Shown: one piece after another, positions 50,030-62,800 of the stretch
Numbering within the stretch: the first letter of the stretch is position 1
Layout of the letters: every line of letters starts with the position of its first letter
NCBI RefSeq assembly: GCF_036588685.1
Contig: NC_086386.1
Span: 21,410,931 to 21,474,930 of the forward strand
Direction of reading: 5' to 3'
DNA from: Mytilus trossulus
Lineage: Eukaryota; Mollusca; Bivalvia; Mytilida; Mytilidae
DNA length: 64,000 nt
Made by a program: the position numbers and the translations under genes
The notes under the pieces: generated by a model
Databases searched by the model: none
What the model saw: only the letters and a program-made list of their open reading frames with translations
Told to the model about the DNA's origin: nothing

Positions 50030-52680
50030 AATACATGTACTCACGTTTACTAAAAATCTGAAGAATTGGCGACATTTTTATACAAGATTTGCTAACATCA
50101 CCCTAAGACAGCCTCGAGATGAGGTCTAAGTTAGGTATGAAGATATGTCTTATGTGAGATCATAGAAAAATTTCGCGATACCATACCCGAATTTTACAAA
50201 CTTTCTGATTCAATCATTAGCTAAATTCGTGAATAAATCAAATCATCCGTTTTTTAAATCGGTTTCTTGTTGATTTCATCTTCAAGTGTGTATTCGACCA
50301 TGATCGTTTTAGACTACCATTCAAATGAACCTGTATTTACTTATTCAATAATTTGGTTTATTCACAGTTACCGTATATTGAATTTATATAGATTTTGAAT
50401 AAAAGAAATTTCCGATATCAAGTTCAGTCAATGCAATAAGATTTTGTTTTGCTTATTTATTGTGTTGCCAGAGGTTGAACTTTTACGTGACCATTCAGTG
50501 GAATGAAATCTTTGATAACTAAATCGGTTCTTTATCGCAGTTACAAGTAATTATTTCTCAAAGATATTTTAGAGTAATAAAAAAAATTGAAGAACTGGAA
50601 ATAACAATGCTGCTGGCCATGGTGGATTGATTGATTGTTCATTAACGCTCAGTTGCAAATACCTCATGTAAATTCTTGAGGAGAATTAAAAATCAAATGA
50701 ACTGGTTCTACAGTGTGTATATAGGATGGAATGCTAAACTATATAACTGCCACTAGGAAAAGAGGTTATTTTCTATTAGAGACAGAGATTAAGTCTTGTA
50801 GCAGGCTTCCCGCGAATCCTTCGAATTTCAATTATTCCTTCTGGAGCAATCGTGACACATGATCCCTTACACCACGAGACAGCTATTGTGATACCTTAAT
50901 TCGGTTCCATCAATTCATATAACCAGTATTCTTATGAAATAAAATCGTTTGAACACTTCATGTCGTCATTTAGAGTAATTTGTTCTTAGTGTTAATGTTT
51001 ATGGGGTCTTTCTTTCAGTAATTTCGGTTTTCGTTGCTTACTGGTCACAATTAAACGGTTCTATAAAGTAGACCAGGTTTGTCATATAAAACATTCCGCG
51101 TAGTCATTCTATGTGTTAATTTGATTTTGCAAGTAGACAGAAAGCAATACATATATTGTTCCAAAAAATGACATACAATGTACACCTTTGTTTAAATTCA
51201 TAAGTCTTCTTAAGTTTTAAACACTCAGATGAAATACAATTGAAAATAGCATAGATTTTGATTTATTTTTATATTATCAACAATCTTATACTTTTATTAA
51301 ATAAATATGAATAAATCTAACAGTAAAAATACAAATTGTAAGTAATGTTAGTATTTAGTTTCTAGCAATCTGCCTATTTTTGTCAATTATGAATGACAAA
51401 TTGAAATGGTATTGTGTAAGAATAGTAAGCTTTATATTACTGCAATAAAGATATGAAGTAATTGTTCAATTGTCCTTAATATGATACTTTCAAATCAATA
51501 TTTTCCAAAGTTATGAATGCTGCATTACACTTAATATTTTAGTTGACACCACCGTGGTCTTTACGTGGGTTTAAATAAACGTCTGTACTTATAAACTAAT
51601 TACAAATTAAATGCTGAAAAGGGAAATTTTAATAATATTCTTTTATCTGAAGTCAATACAATATCGATGTTTAAAACTTTTAAAAGTGTTTTGAACCTCT
51701 TTATATAATGGTCACACGTCCGGGTGATTTTCTTTTATTTTATCGTATTTTGGCAATCATTTCTAATACTGAAATGACAAAGCTTGAAAGGAAATCAAAA
51801 ACCATATAAACATATGAAATATTAAATGAAATGAGCCATTTTCTATAACGCTTTTTAAATGCATTATTTAATTTATGAAAGGGGTACATGAACTTTTAAG
51901 CGACAAGTATTTAAAAAGGGGGATAAGTATCGCAATATATTTAGATCTGAATTCGGGTTACAATGTGAGGGATACGGTTTACGTCAGAAAGACGTCGTAC
52001 GATTAAGCTTTTTCATCGTGTCAGATATGCAGTTGCTTTCAAGAACGAATTGTGCATGATAACTAGGTCATTATGTAATTTCCTTTAATTGTTAGAATGA
52101 CTTTGTTATGTTTCATATTAGACTTAAATGGGGTCGACTAGTCTGATTTTATAATAGTTCTCTTAAGGACAAACTTGTACGAAGAATATGGTCCGACTCA
52201 AATTTAGCCATGTAGAAAATTATGAAAAATAAGATGCACATAAAATATTTAGTTGAATTTAAAACCACAGCAAATTATATGCTTGTGCATAATAATAAAA
52301 AGAATACTTCTTGTTTATATAATAAGGAGACAAATTGTTTAATTAATATAAACTAATCAAAAGAAAGAATAATTACTTGCTCTATGACAGCAAACAAGAG
52401 AAAAGAAGCCATATATAACAGACAGCAACCAAAGACAACCACTGAATTATACACAATGTTTAATGTACATGTAGCATTCGTCACACAGCAGTTTTGTTGT
52501 CAGATTTAAGGATTGAATTACAATGTACCTAATAAAAATTAAACATTTTTTTTATACATGTACATGATGGCACATGATATTTATAAATGTAATAAAGTTT
52601 TAATATGATATTCATTGCATATAAAAAGTACTAAATCAAGTTCTGCATTTTATAGTTCAAGACATTATATATAAAGCTGT
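50030..52680. other. Unique AT-rich DNA, no feature seen
   Basis: No exon chain, RNA gene or transposon ends recognised on either strand. Confidence 0.45.
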
Positions 52681-52682
52681 GG

Positions 52683-52920
52683 TCACATCTTACTGGAAAG
52701 CACGAACGGACGACTAACGTATGAGAAAAAAAAGTTTTCCGTTGACAAAATTGTTATCCGTTGGGAGTCCGTTAAGTACTGACCAAATAAAACGGACACG
52801 CACATGATATGTAACGTACGAGAAACGGAAACGTACCGGACAGAACGGACGAGTACCGCATAAAACGGACACCTAACGGAAATGTACCGGATAAAACGGA
52901 TTAACAAAATATTAAAAAGT
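52683..52920. repeat. Short-motif repeat rich in acgga
   Basis: Starts near 'ggtcacatcttactggaaag' and carries many copies of 'aaacggac', 'acgtaccgga' and 'taacggaa' in irregular order. An open frame on the minus strand (52683-52907) is a by-product of these motifs. Confidence 0.6.
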
Positions 52921-54229
52921 TTATGGCGAAATTAATAATACATGTAAATCGCATAAATATTCAAAAAGTTTCCGTGTTACTGCTTTTGGTTTGTTCTTCA
53001 AAATGCCACCAAAGGGAAGTGTATGACCTGAATAAGAGCTGCTTAATAATGAAGACGTGGTCTTACTCTAAGATCTATTATCTATAATAAGCATTCATGA
53101 CACTCAAGAAATCTGACAAACCTATAATTGGCATTTCTGACGCGAAATTTTCAATTGGCATTTATCCGTTGCAGATCCGTACGGTATTCGATCTAATACA
53201 ATCTATTACATAATGTGAAACACCAAAATGTCCGTCTAATAACGTGTAATATGTGTAATATATTATACATGTCAGGGACTATTTATCGTTTTCATCGAGT
53301 AGGTGAAATTATTAAAAACTAAAAGAGTTTTAAGGGACACTTCACAAAGAACACCTGTCATGAGCAATTATAGTTAAGTAATGCATATTTTAATTCTTTT
53401 GAATGAATTTAAAGTGCTTCTGTATTGCCATATCAAATGCATGCCTGGTGGTATTATTCAGGACACTAATTCACGTCGTTAGCAAAATGAAATCCACAAG
53501 TTATCTTTCTTTTGTGCAACCATAAAAAAAATATTGAAATACTGATCCCCATGAATCGTGACAACTGATATATTCTCTATATATCCAATGGTTTGCCAGT
53601 ATTTGGTGACCTATATAGGGTATTATACAATATGTATGTTACATAATATGTAAGTTTGCGTTGAAAATTAAAATCAGACGATTAGATTAACAGGCTCATC
53701 GTTGTTTGCATAAGATAACTTGAAGCCTCGTTTATATTTGGTTTCTGGTGAATATTTTCAAAATAATAATATATTGTACCACATGTTCATAATGTGATTT
53801 TATATACATGTACATGTATATATATGAATTCATTTAGTTAATGCTGTAGGTACATTGAACATGTACACGTATCAAATCCTTACAGTTACCAATATGTCTA
53901 GTGTTTTATGTGTAAACTAAGGTGCTTTAGTATAACAAATATTCATGTAATGCGTTTTTTTTAGACAGTGGCCATGAAAAGTCTTAATTGATTTAATAGG
54001 TACTCATTTCATTCTGGTACAATGTAGACATATGAACCTTTTTTCTTTCAAGCGAAGTATATTGAGCAAATTAACCATATACGCAGACTTGTATGTCAAA
54101 GGACACTTGTAATTGCACTTTCAAGATACATTGTATGTATATATCTAATGTTATTAAGAACAAAGTGTTAAACGCTCTTTACATGAAATATAAATTCAAT
54201 GCTTTGCAAAATCTAATTGACTTAAGTAT
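52921..54229. other. AT-rich DNA, no gene seen
   Basis: Only short tacatgta-type palindromic runs (around 53805-53825) stand out. Confidence 0.4.
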
Positions 54230-54249
54230 TTAAGTAATAAAAATGTTGA

Positions 54250-54530
54250 TAAAAGAGGGTTGGTATCCCGCTAACATGTTTAGCCCCCATCCCCCACATT
54301 CTGTATGTGTCTGTCCTAAGTCAGGCGTCTGTATTTCAGTGGTTGTCATTTGCTGTTGTGCTACATATTGTTTTCGTTCATTATTCGTTATTTCGGGGTC
54401 TTCTATAGCTGACTTTACGATATGGGTTTTGTTCTTTATTGAAGGTCGCACGGTGACTTAAAGTTTTTAATTTCAGTATCAGTCGGTCTCTGGTAAAGAG
54501 TTGTCTCATTGGCAATCACATCATATAAAT
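54250..54530 (-). repeat. SINE-like element, inverted
   Basis: 'ggttggtatcccgctaacat', 'ctgtcctaagtcagg' and 'agttgtctcattggcaatca' are the reverse complement, in order, of the 1515-type element. Confidence 0.65.
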
Positions 54531-54684
54531 TTTTTTTCAACTGAAATCCAACAAGTATTATTCTAAATTTCAATGATTCATGATAGATAATAAACGTGAA
54601 TATTTTTATTGTGTTCAGTAAATCATTATGGGTCTTGATTTTAAGCTCTACAAATCTGTTTTGTTTGCACTCCTGATGGTGTAA

Positions 54685-54740
54685 CAAACTCAGGAGAGTT
54701 GTCTCATTGGCACTCACACCACATCTTCCTATATCTATCA
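54685..54740 (-). repeat. SINE-like 5' fragment, inverted
   Basis: 'gagagttgtctcattggcac' followed by 'tcacaccacatcttcctata', nearly identical to 15780-15835. Confidence 0.7.
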
Positions 54741-54924
54741 ACACATTTTTATTGTTCTTTCAATTTTTTTACAACAATATCAAACATGTATTTGCATTTT
54801 CTCATTGAATTTGTTTTAAACAAAATTCCATAGTGATTATCAATGAAACGTAAAGTTAGTTACTCTCTTTAGCTCAGGGGTTTAAACAAAAGTATATAGT
54901 TGCACTTAACTTATAACGCACTGT

Positions 54925-55460
54925 GAATAGACGGAGATGTGCACTTTACGCTAAATAGTGTCCCATATATGCTCAATATGGTTCAAATTCGGGCTACGAT
55001 TGGGCCGAGGAAGATAAACCGAATTCCATTGGAACAATGGATCTTCCTCCACGACGCTTATTTCCAACTTTGGCGAGCTCTGCACTATATTGGATACAAG
55101 CATCTGTGTGTCTGTTCGTAGGCAAAGGTCCTCGAAATTGTATTATCGCACGTTAACCAGTAGCGATGAGCCGATCTCGAACAGTTCTTGTTTAAAGGCT
55201 CCTGTATGGCAATCTTTCCCTTTTTAAGATTGTATTGTTTGCAATGGGTTTCCTTCTGACCAACCTTTATTATGCTTTACTTTCCCTATCAGATGTTAAA
55301 GGGGGTCTTCCTGACCTTGGAAGGTCTTCAACATCGTTTCTTGCCTGATTTTTTTTCTAAAAACGACTAAAAGTGGAATGGTGATGATCAACAATACGTG
55401 CAATTATCACAGCGACATACATGTACCTGGTTCCCTTATGCTGGCTATCTGCCATCTTGC
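54925..55460 (-). pseudogene. Decayed Tc1/mariner-family transposase
   Basis: On the minus strand, in order: an HTH-like part ending HHHSTFSR (about 55370-55440), VEDLPRSGRPPLTSD (about 55285-55340), RTVRDRLIATG (about 55155-55192) and SPNLNHIEHIWDTI (about 54948-54994). These match the Tc1 pattern of GRPR linker, TVRRRL and the PDLNPIEHxWD end of the DDE domain. Frames differ between pieces, stops are present, and most of the catalytic domain between TVRDRL and PNLNHIEH is missing. A dead element, not a gene. Confidence 0.8.
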
Positions 55461-55714
55461 TGCAGTTATGAGTTGTGGATGACCAATTACAAGGTGTCAA
55501 TAACATAAATTTATAAACTTGGTTATTTTAAGTGTTGAAAACAATGAGGATAAACACATCTGTTTTAGTGTTTACGAGTACAGTACCTGCATGTGCAGAT
55601 AAGAACTGATATCGTCGATATTTATTAATTAAATTCAGGTGATATTTATATAAAAACTAGTTCTATTTCAACAAATTATTCAACAAAAAAATAAAAATTT
55701 TAAACCTGGCACCT

Positions 55715-56110
55715 TTTGTTAGCTTTTATTCGTGTGTTTTTCTGTCCTAATGTTCTCCCATTTTTTTTGTATTGTAGTCCTATCATGTACTGTTGTCATT
55801 TTAATGTTATATTTAACATTGACATAAAAGTGGGAAGTTTAGCATGCCAAAAAAAATCAGATTCAACCCACCACTTTTTGTTAAAATGTCCTGTACCAAG
55901 TCAGGAAAATGGTCATTGTTATATATCATAGTTTGTTTCTGTGTGTGTTACATTTTGATGTTGTGTCTCTGTTGTGTTTCTGTTGTGTCGTTGTTCTCCT
56001 TTTATATTTGATGTGTTTCCCTCAGTTTTAGTTTGAAGCCGGATTTGATTTTTTCTCAATCGATTTATGAATTTTGAACAGCGGTATACTTCTGTTGCAT
56101 ATATTTGGAT
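55715..56110 (-). repeat. Dispersed mussel-type repeat C
   Basis: 'attgtagtcctatcatgtac', 'ctgtaccaagtcaggaaaat' and 'tatttgatgtgtttccctca' resemble an abundant mussel repeat I remember; the same 'accaagtcagg' core recurs at 59930. Confidence 0.55.
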
Positions 56111-56214
56111 GTAAAAGTACATATGTATCATTTCATTCTGTTTCTTGAGTCTGATGGAATGATAATTGTAATAGATGTTATAGCAACGCGATGATGTGTG
56201 ATCTTGTTCATCAT

Positions 56215-57540
56215 AACCAGGCGTGCGCGTAATCTGCGTTGTGTAAATTGTTCCCAGTTGAGTGTATTAGGCATGTTGTATACACTGCTAGTGTTATTAT
56301 ACTAGCATATACCGAACAGCTCTGCTTTGGACCATATGTATCTTCAAGATGGACTCTGAAGTAAGGGCGATCACAAACCGAGCAAGAGTACTCAATTTTC
56401 GGAAGGACAAGTGTTGGCCTGGGTCTTTTAAGAACCCATTTAAATGATTTGATTTTATGTTTTCAGTTTTCTTCTAAGAAAGCCAAGTGTTTTAATTGGC
56501 TTTGAAGATATTGTCATCTCAATGTTTATCCCATTTGAGGTTATATTGTAGTGGGATGCCTAGGTACATATTAATGATGAAGCAGTTTCTAAATAATGAT
56601 TGTGAAGAGTGTAGTTATGTTGTAAAGTTTGACGTGTTCTTGTGACAGAGAGAACCGTACACTTGTCTGGTTGGAAGGCCATCAGCTAGTCCATTTCCCA
56701 TTTCGCGGCTGCATCAAGATCAGCTTGCAATGTGAGGAAGTCACCCTTGGATTTAAATTGCATGTATGTGATACTGTCATATTAAAGCAAACAAACGTTG
56801 TTTGCTATGAGTAAAGTAGTCTGGGAGGTGGTTAATATTGGCAAAAATTATGATTGTATCTAAGAGGGTACCTTGTCGGACAGTGGATTGAAATTCTGAG
56901 ATGAAGGAGAGAAGTTGTTTTTGTAAGATCGACAGTGTCGAAAGCCATGTTGGAGGTCGTACAAGATGATATTTTATTTCAAATGTTTCATAATGTGTGA
57001 TGTGACTAAGTTCTTTATTAACCTGCAGCAAATTAGTTAATGAGATTGGTCTATAACTAAACGGTTTATGTTTGTTCCCCTTTTTCTATGCCGATGCGAC
57101 TCTAGCATGTTTTCAATCGTCAGCTATGATTCCAGTCATGTAAGATTATTTGAAACTTTGTCAAAGAAATATTGCAATTTTTGTGTCTACATTTCGTTGA
57201 GTAAGCGGCATCTACTGTTATCTGAGTAGCTGGCTTTATGAATTTGATCTTATTTTTAAAAAAAACATTTTGATCTCTTTTGATGTTATATGTATTTGAA
57301 TTATTTTCGGATGTTAACATATGTTGTTTTTTTTATGGGAAGATCACAGATGAGTTTTTCAATATAGTCCCAACAGGCTTTCCTCTGTTCTTTTATAATT
57401 TTCAGTGGGTTTTTTTTGTTTTTTTTTTCGCTTTTGTACAGCTTATGTTTATTGTTTATTTGACCTCTTTTAAAATTGTCAGATCCACTGTTATTTGTGT
57501 TTGTTCTAGTGTGTTTTTATAAATGATTTTTGGACTGAGC
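56215..57540 (-). pseudogene. Decayed non-LTR retrotransposon reverse transcriptase
   Basis: Reading the minus strand: KACWDYIEKL (about 57360-57390), then FSYRPISLTNLL (about 57025-57062; the RT family's NYRPISLT motif), LQADLDAAAKWEMD and MAFQPDKCTVLS (about 56640-56745), MYLGIPLQYNLKWDKH (about 56530-56580) and IKTLGFLRRKL (about 56475-56510). The order matches the palm-to-thumb part of jockey/CR1-like elements. Stops and frameshifts break it, and the catalytic YADD-type region was not found. Confidence 0.75.
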
Positions 57541-57659
57541 TGATGATTGTAGATACAAAGAGTTCCCATACAAATGTAGCTCATCAGTTTCTAAAGAATC
57601 ATATGTGTTAATTATTGTTTTATTAATCATGCCTAAATCGGTTTTAATGTCCTCTCAGT

Positions 57660-58440
57660 TGCCTTTGCTGTACTACCGGTACGAAATAAGTAGTAGGAAT
57701 GAAGTAGGAATCTACCTTGAATCAAAGATTCCATATAGTAAGTAGGCGGACATGGAAAATGAACAAAATTCTGACTAGATTTTTTTAATATTCCTACTAC
57801 CAAAATCCTACTACCTAGGTGGAATTTACAAAGCCTGTATGGATTTTTTTCTGTTTTAAAAATTTGATTTGATTATTTCTTTTCCTACTACATGTACCAG
57901 ATTCCTACCAAACAATCTTTTTACCTGGATTTATTAAGTAATCTTGAACTGGATCTTTGTTTGCTAATGACACACATTTTGTAGTGTTAAATGCAAGTAA
58001 GTTCCAATTCACATATTTAAAAGTTGGAGGGGATTATTATGAAGAAATGTATCGGAACACTTATGCTGCAAGCTAGGGTCACACAGCTAAATTATAAAGA
58101 AATTCACTCTTAATTTTATCTAGGCATATTTTTGGCTTATCTTCATGTTTATGTAATAAAATTTCTAGCTTGCATATATTGCAGTTGCCTTTTACGTTTT
58201 AAAAGTCCATTTTCTAAAAAATGAATGTATTTTATGAAATTCCTTTGTTCTTTTTTGTTGAGAGTCAAACTTAATTCATTGACCCAGTTGTTTATTTGTT
58301 AATATACACTTACATTTTGTATATTTTTAGATTCATACAAGAAAACATTTTTTTTAGGTAGAATTTTGAAAAATTTCTACCAGGTTTTCTAGTAGGAATT
58401 TTAATACATATCAAATTATTCCTAATTTGCTTATTCCTAT
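57660..58440. other. Stretch with scattered tagtaggaat / cctacta motifs
   Basis: The motif appears on both strands ('aagtagtaggaatgaagtag', 'attcctactaccaaaatcct', 'ttttcctactacatg', 'tctagtaggaatttt'). No gene recognised. Confidence 0.3.
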
Positions 58441-58446
58441 AAAAAA

Positions 58447-58600
58447 AAAGAAGATGTGGTATGATTACCAATGAGACAACTCTCCACAAGAGTCCAAAAT
58501 GACATAGAAATTAACAAATATAGGTCATCGTACAGCTTTAAACAATAGCCAAGCCGATACCGCATAGTCAGCTATAAAAGGCCCCGAAATGAGACTAGAC
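58447..58600 (+). repeat. SINE-like element, 5' part
   Basis: 'agaagatgtggtatgattac', 'caatgagacaactctccaca' and 'cagctataaaaggccccg' match the start of the 1515 element; the rest is missing. Confidence 0.8.
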
Positions 58601-59789
58601 CTCATACTACAAAAAGCAAAGCTATCTGAATATTTTTCCATTTATTTTTTAATCACTTTTTTTAAGATAATTTTCCAAATTCACTTTGTTGTGGTCATCA
58701 ATGCATTTTCTTGCTGTGTTGCAGACAAAGCAGTGTACTTCGACTGTTTTCAGCTGGTTGTTTTTTTTTTTTTTACATAAACCCCATTTCAGTTATCTTT
58801 TTTTAATAATAATGACATTACTGAACTAACGAAGGCCGTAGATTTCAAACAAAGTCATTAGGTGTTAAAAATAAGAAAAAGACAAAGGTAATCAAAACAT
58901 TTTACAGTAGTCATATTACATTATTTTGCCAAATTTGAATATAGCGCACAAAGGTAAAACACAATAGGATTAATATCCCTGGTCAGCTTTTTGATATACG
59001 GTTAACACTGTTGGCACAATTTAAACCCAGAAAAAGACCTAAAATTTTGGTATGTGAAAAATCAAAAGGGTAAACCCCTTTCATTTTTGGGGTGGTGAAT
59101 CCAATTTTTGTGTTTCATTGAAGTTTTTAAAGACAAATTGCAATATTATATGTGATAATGTTTTTATCTGTGCATGTTTTATTAGTTCATAATGTCTTTA
59201 TTGAACTATTTTAATATACGTACTCGATCAAGAATCGAAACTATTAGGTCGTTCGAAACTGAGTATTAGTTTAATTATGATTTGGGAAGATACTTTACCC
59301 GCATTAATTATATATATAAGATATTTGTATACTAGACATTGTATAGCAATATTCAATTCTCATTGAGACAACATGTTTATGATTTTTACCAAATGTTTAT
59401 GACAAAATTTTAAAATGAGACTATTTCAATAGATATTGCAGTTTTTTAAGAAGAAAAAAATGAAGGTCGTTTAAGACCCAAAGCAAACGTAAAAGATACA
59501 AAATTAAATATTCATACTGATTTCTGAAATACAGACGACAATGTTTTACCTGAGGTCAGTGATTGATTTTGTTGCGTTACAGTATTAACCTATGTGGTTT
59601 ATTTAAAATATTTTTATCCTTTATGGGTTAATTTAACATCTCTAGATAAAATAGTAAAATAAAAAGCAAAATGAAGTTGTTAAAATTGATGTATGCCTGT
59701 TTGTGCTTCTTTGTTACATTTGTTTGTTTTAATAGTGAACAGATTAGGTTAATTACACAATGTTGACATGATGTACCCTTATTTTTGAA
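58601..59789. other. AT-rich DNA, no gene seen
   Basis: Only a poly-T run near 58760 was noted. Confidence 0.4.
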
Positions 59790-60070
59790 ATGTGTACCTA
59801 TTGTGTCTGTTTGTTTTGTTCACGCATCGTTGTCAATATAATGGAATTCGATGCGACTGCCATACAAGTGAGGAGTTTAGCTAGCTTTAAAACCAGGTTC
59901 AATCCAACATTTTGTACATAAGAAATGCCTGTACCAAGTCAGGAATACGACAGTTGTTATCCATTTGTTTGATGTGTTTGATCTTTTGATTTTTCCATTT
60001 GATTACAAGGTATGAACTTTTCTTTTTGAATTTTCCTCTGAGTTTAGTATTTTGTGATTTTATTTTTTTT
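59790..60070 (-). repeat. Dispersed repeat B, inverted
   Basis: 'gcctgtaccaagtcaggaat' and 'tctgagtttagtattttgtg' are the reverse complement of the 18015-18300 landmarks. Confidence 0.65.
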
Positions 60071-61489
60071 AAATATTGTGAAGCAATCTGGAAAATCTGG
60101 GTAGCAATAACAGAGTGAATTGAATTTTTTCCCATCTTATAGTCTTGAGTTCATACCTTTGTATAGAAAACACCTTTTTTTTAATTTCATTTTTAGTATC
60201 ATAAAACATGTGAAAAACACTTCGAGATTTACAAAAAGAATCAATAAACACTAACGACGCAAAATCACTGACTTAGTAAAGACAATTGTAGTGAAGACAT
60301 ATCATTAAACTCATTCATAAATACAACTTAATGAACTGATTTATGAATGAACTGAGGTTATTTAAGACTCATATTTGCACCAACACTTCAATCCCTATTG
60401 TGCATGCTAATTGGTGTGTTTATCTTAATACATATAATACCTCACCCGATTGCTTTTATGATTGATGAATAATTTATGTGAAATGATTTTTTGAAATAGT
60501 ACATGACCGCAACTGAAAAGGGGTTTTGAACTACAAGCTGAAAAGTAATAAAGGACGCAAAGAAATATAAATATAACTTTAAGAAGATATATCATAACGA
60601 CACGGACTTGACCGGTATTTAATGGTGTAAATGCAGAAATTACAAAGTTAAAAGTCCGAATTCTTTTCGCACATATGATTAATCAAAACCACAACTTCTC
60701 GAACCCGAGACTGTCCATCTGCAGCTATGTTAATACTAGTACTAAATATATCCAGTCGCTGTACTTTGATCTGGCGTACCATTTAGAAACATTTTTGTTG
60801 TTTAATTGATATAGCTTGGTTTTAAGTAGTGTCGAGCTTCATTATATACGCAGTCGATGTATACTTTGTATGTGTTTGCTATTAAATAAAATCATTTTAA
60901 AGTTACATTTAACAAATAATATCTGTATATGAACAGAATTGTAGTTGGTAGTAAAGTAAATTAATACAAAGCTTCGTAAAGTATTGAATACATAATAAGA
61001 TGTGGTATATTTTTTATTTAGAAAACTCTTCCGCATAAACCAAATGACATTAACGTTAACAGCTATAGGTCAGAGTACAGCTTATATGTATAGATTTTCT
61101 CAATTTAAAATGTTTTTCAATTTTTATTTTATTTATCAGATATATAGTTAGAATTATCAAAACGTCGAACAGAAAGGGAAATCAAGATAAACAGGATAAA
61201 TGCAGCTAAACTTTCGTCAAACAATGAACTCTAATGACAGCGATCACTCTCTATAATATACCGCACTTACCAGTTCCATTGTTGTTCCTAATAACAAATA
61301 CCTACGTTATTCCGTTGGACTTCAAAATTCACCAACGTTTGAATGTTTTCACTGCCCTGGTAATTGTAGTCGTTGTGTTGTTACTGTCACGATACCAATT
61401 TACTACTGATACCTCTTTTTAAATTCCAGTTTACCAATCAATTTCAAATTTTATATACTTTAATCTAAAAGTAGATAATTTCTGTCACA

Positions 61490-61610
61490 CGTCAGACTTG
61501 TGATATTTGTTTCCATTCGTTTGGTGTGTTTGAGGTTTTGATTTTGCCATTTGTTCAGGCACTGTCCTTTTTAAATTTTCCATGGAGTTCGGTAGCTTTG
61601 TTATTTTACC
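61490..61610 (-). repeat. Dispersed repeat B fragment, inverted
   Basis: 'catttgttcaggcactgtcc' and 'tccatggagttcggtagctt' follow the order of 59790-60070. Confidence 0.5.
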
Positions 61611-62674
61611 TATTCCAATCTAGTCTATATACTAGACCCTTAGAAGACGTATTCATATACGCAAACCGTCTCTGAGAGAGATAAAATGAGAAGTGTTTAC
61701 ATGTAAACTTACAAGTCTAGAATATGCTTTTCTGGCTTATTTATTAGAATAATCTGATAACATAGTTGATTTGAATAAACTGATCATGCAATTATGGTTC
61801 TTTTTTTGGTATACCCGCGACTTCATTGCAAACCAATTGCGACGACTGTATATTTCATTAAGTTAAATTCAGCAATTACATAAGTACAGTATCGCACATG
61901 GTATAAACAAAACTTTATTATAATGACCGCTGTTGGTACAAATTCGTTAAAATATTACAAATTACTACATTATCTAACATTTGTAAAAAAAAAATATTTA
62001 TGTAAAAAAATAAACAACATAGTAATACAATCAACATCTTAGAGGTAAAATTGTAACATACATGTGTGATACATCTGGTTTTCAAAAATATAACTTTGAT
62101 ACATGTCTATACATAACACGAATTGGTGAAGTTGACACATGTAACGATTTGCCCAGAACAACTGGGGAAATTACTTCTTTCTTAAGTCATTTACAAAGCT
62201 AAAATGCTCTGATATCGGAGTTTGAATAACGTATATTCAATACAACAAAGTAATTTAAACTTAAAAAATAAACAATGCACCGATTAATGTAATGCAAAAG
62301 TTATACTAAACTCGTATAACATCCGTGTACCATATTCTAATGTAGTGTTAAACGTACAAGAGAAAAGGACTCCTCATATCGTGTCAGTTTTAATATGGTT
62401 GTTAACACAATCTTTCCTTTACGAAATTAACTTTAAAATATGAATTCAGTTTTTATATGTCTAGTGTAAATTACTTTCTTTTGTTATGGTGGTTAATACA
62501 ATTGTATGATTCATTGTCAACTTTAAACGTTTACCATAAGAGAGATTGAAATCTTAAATTTTATACATTCAATATCTGTACATGTTTAAATTAGTTCAGA
62601 GTGTCTTCAATTAAATACGTTACAATGAGAAAATTATTACAGTACATTCCGTCTACTTTCTAAACAATTCAGCT

Positions 62675-62800
62675 CGTTAGATATTGTTTGAAGAAGAATG
62701 TTTAATAAGATGTATTTCTAAGATATAAGCCACTATAGAATTCACTGTACGGCCTTCAGCAATGAGCCAAACCAATGATATCGTATAGAAAGCTTAATTA
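62675..62800 (+). repeat. Diverged SINE-like fragment
   Basis: 'ttaataagatgtatttctaa', 'actgtacggccttcagcaat' and 'gatatcgtatagaaagctta' are recognisable but diverged pieces of the 1515-type element. Confidence 0.4.

Noticed and set aside
54230-54461. Overlapping open frames on both strands
   Set aside because: They lie in an inverted SINE-like element and share its landmarks.
61234-61422. 62-codon hydrophobic frame
   Set aside because: No start context, splice sites or recognisable similarity; expected by chance at this length.
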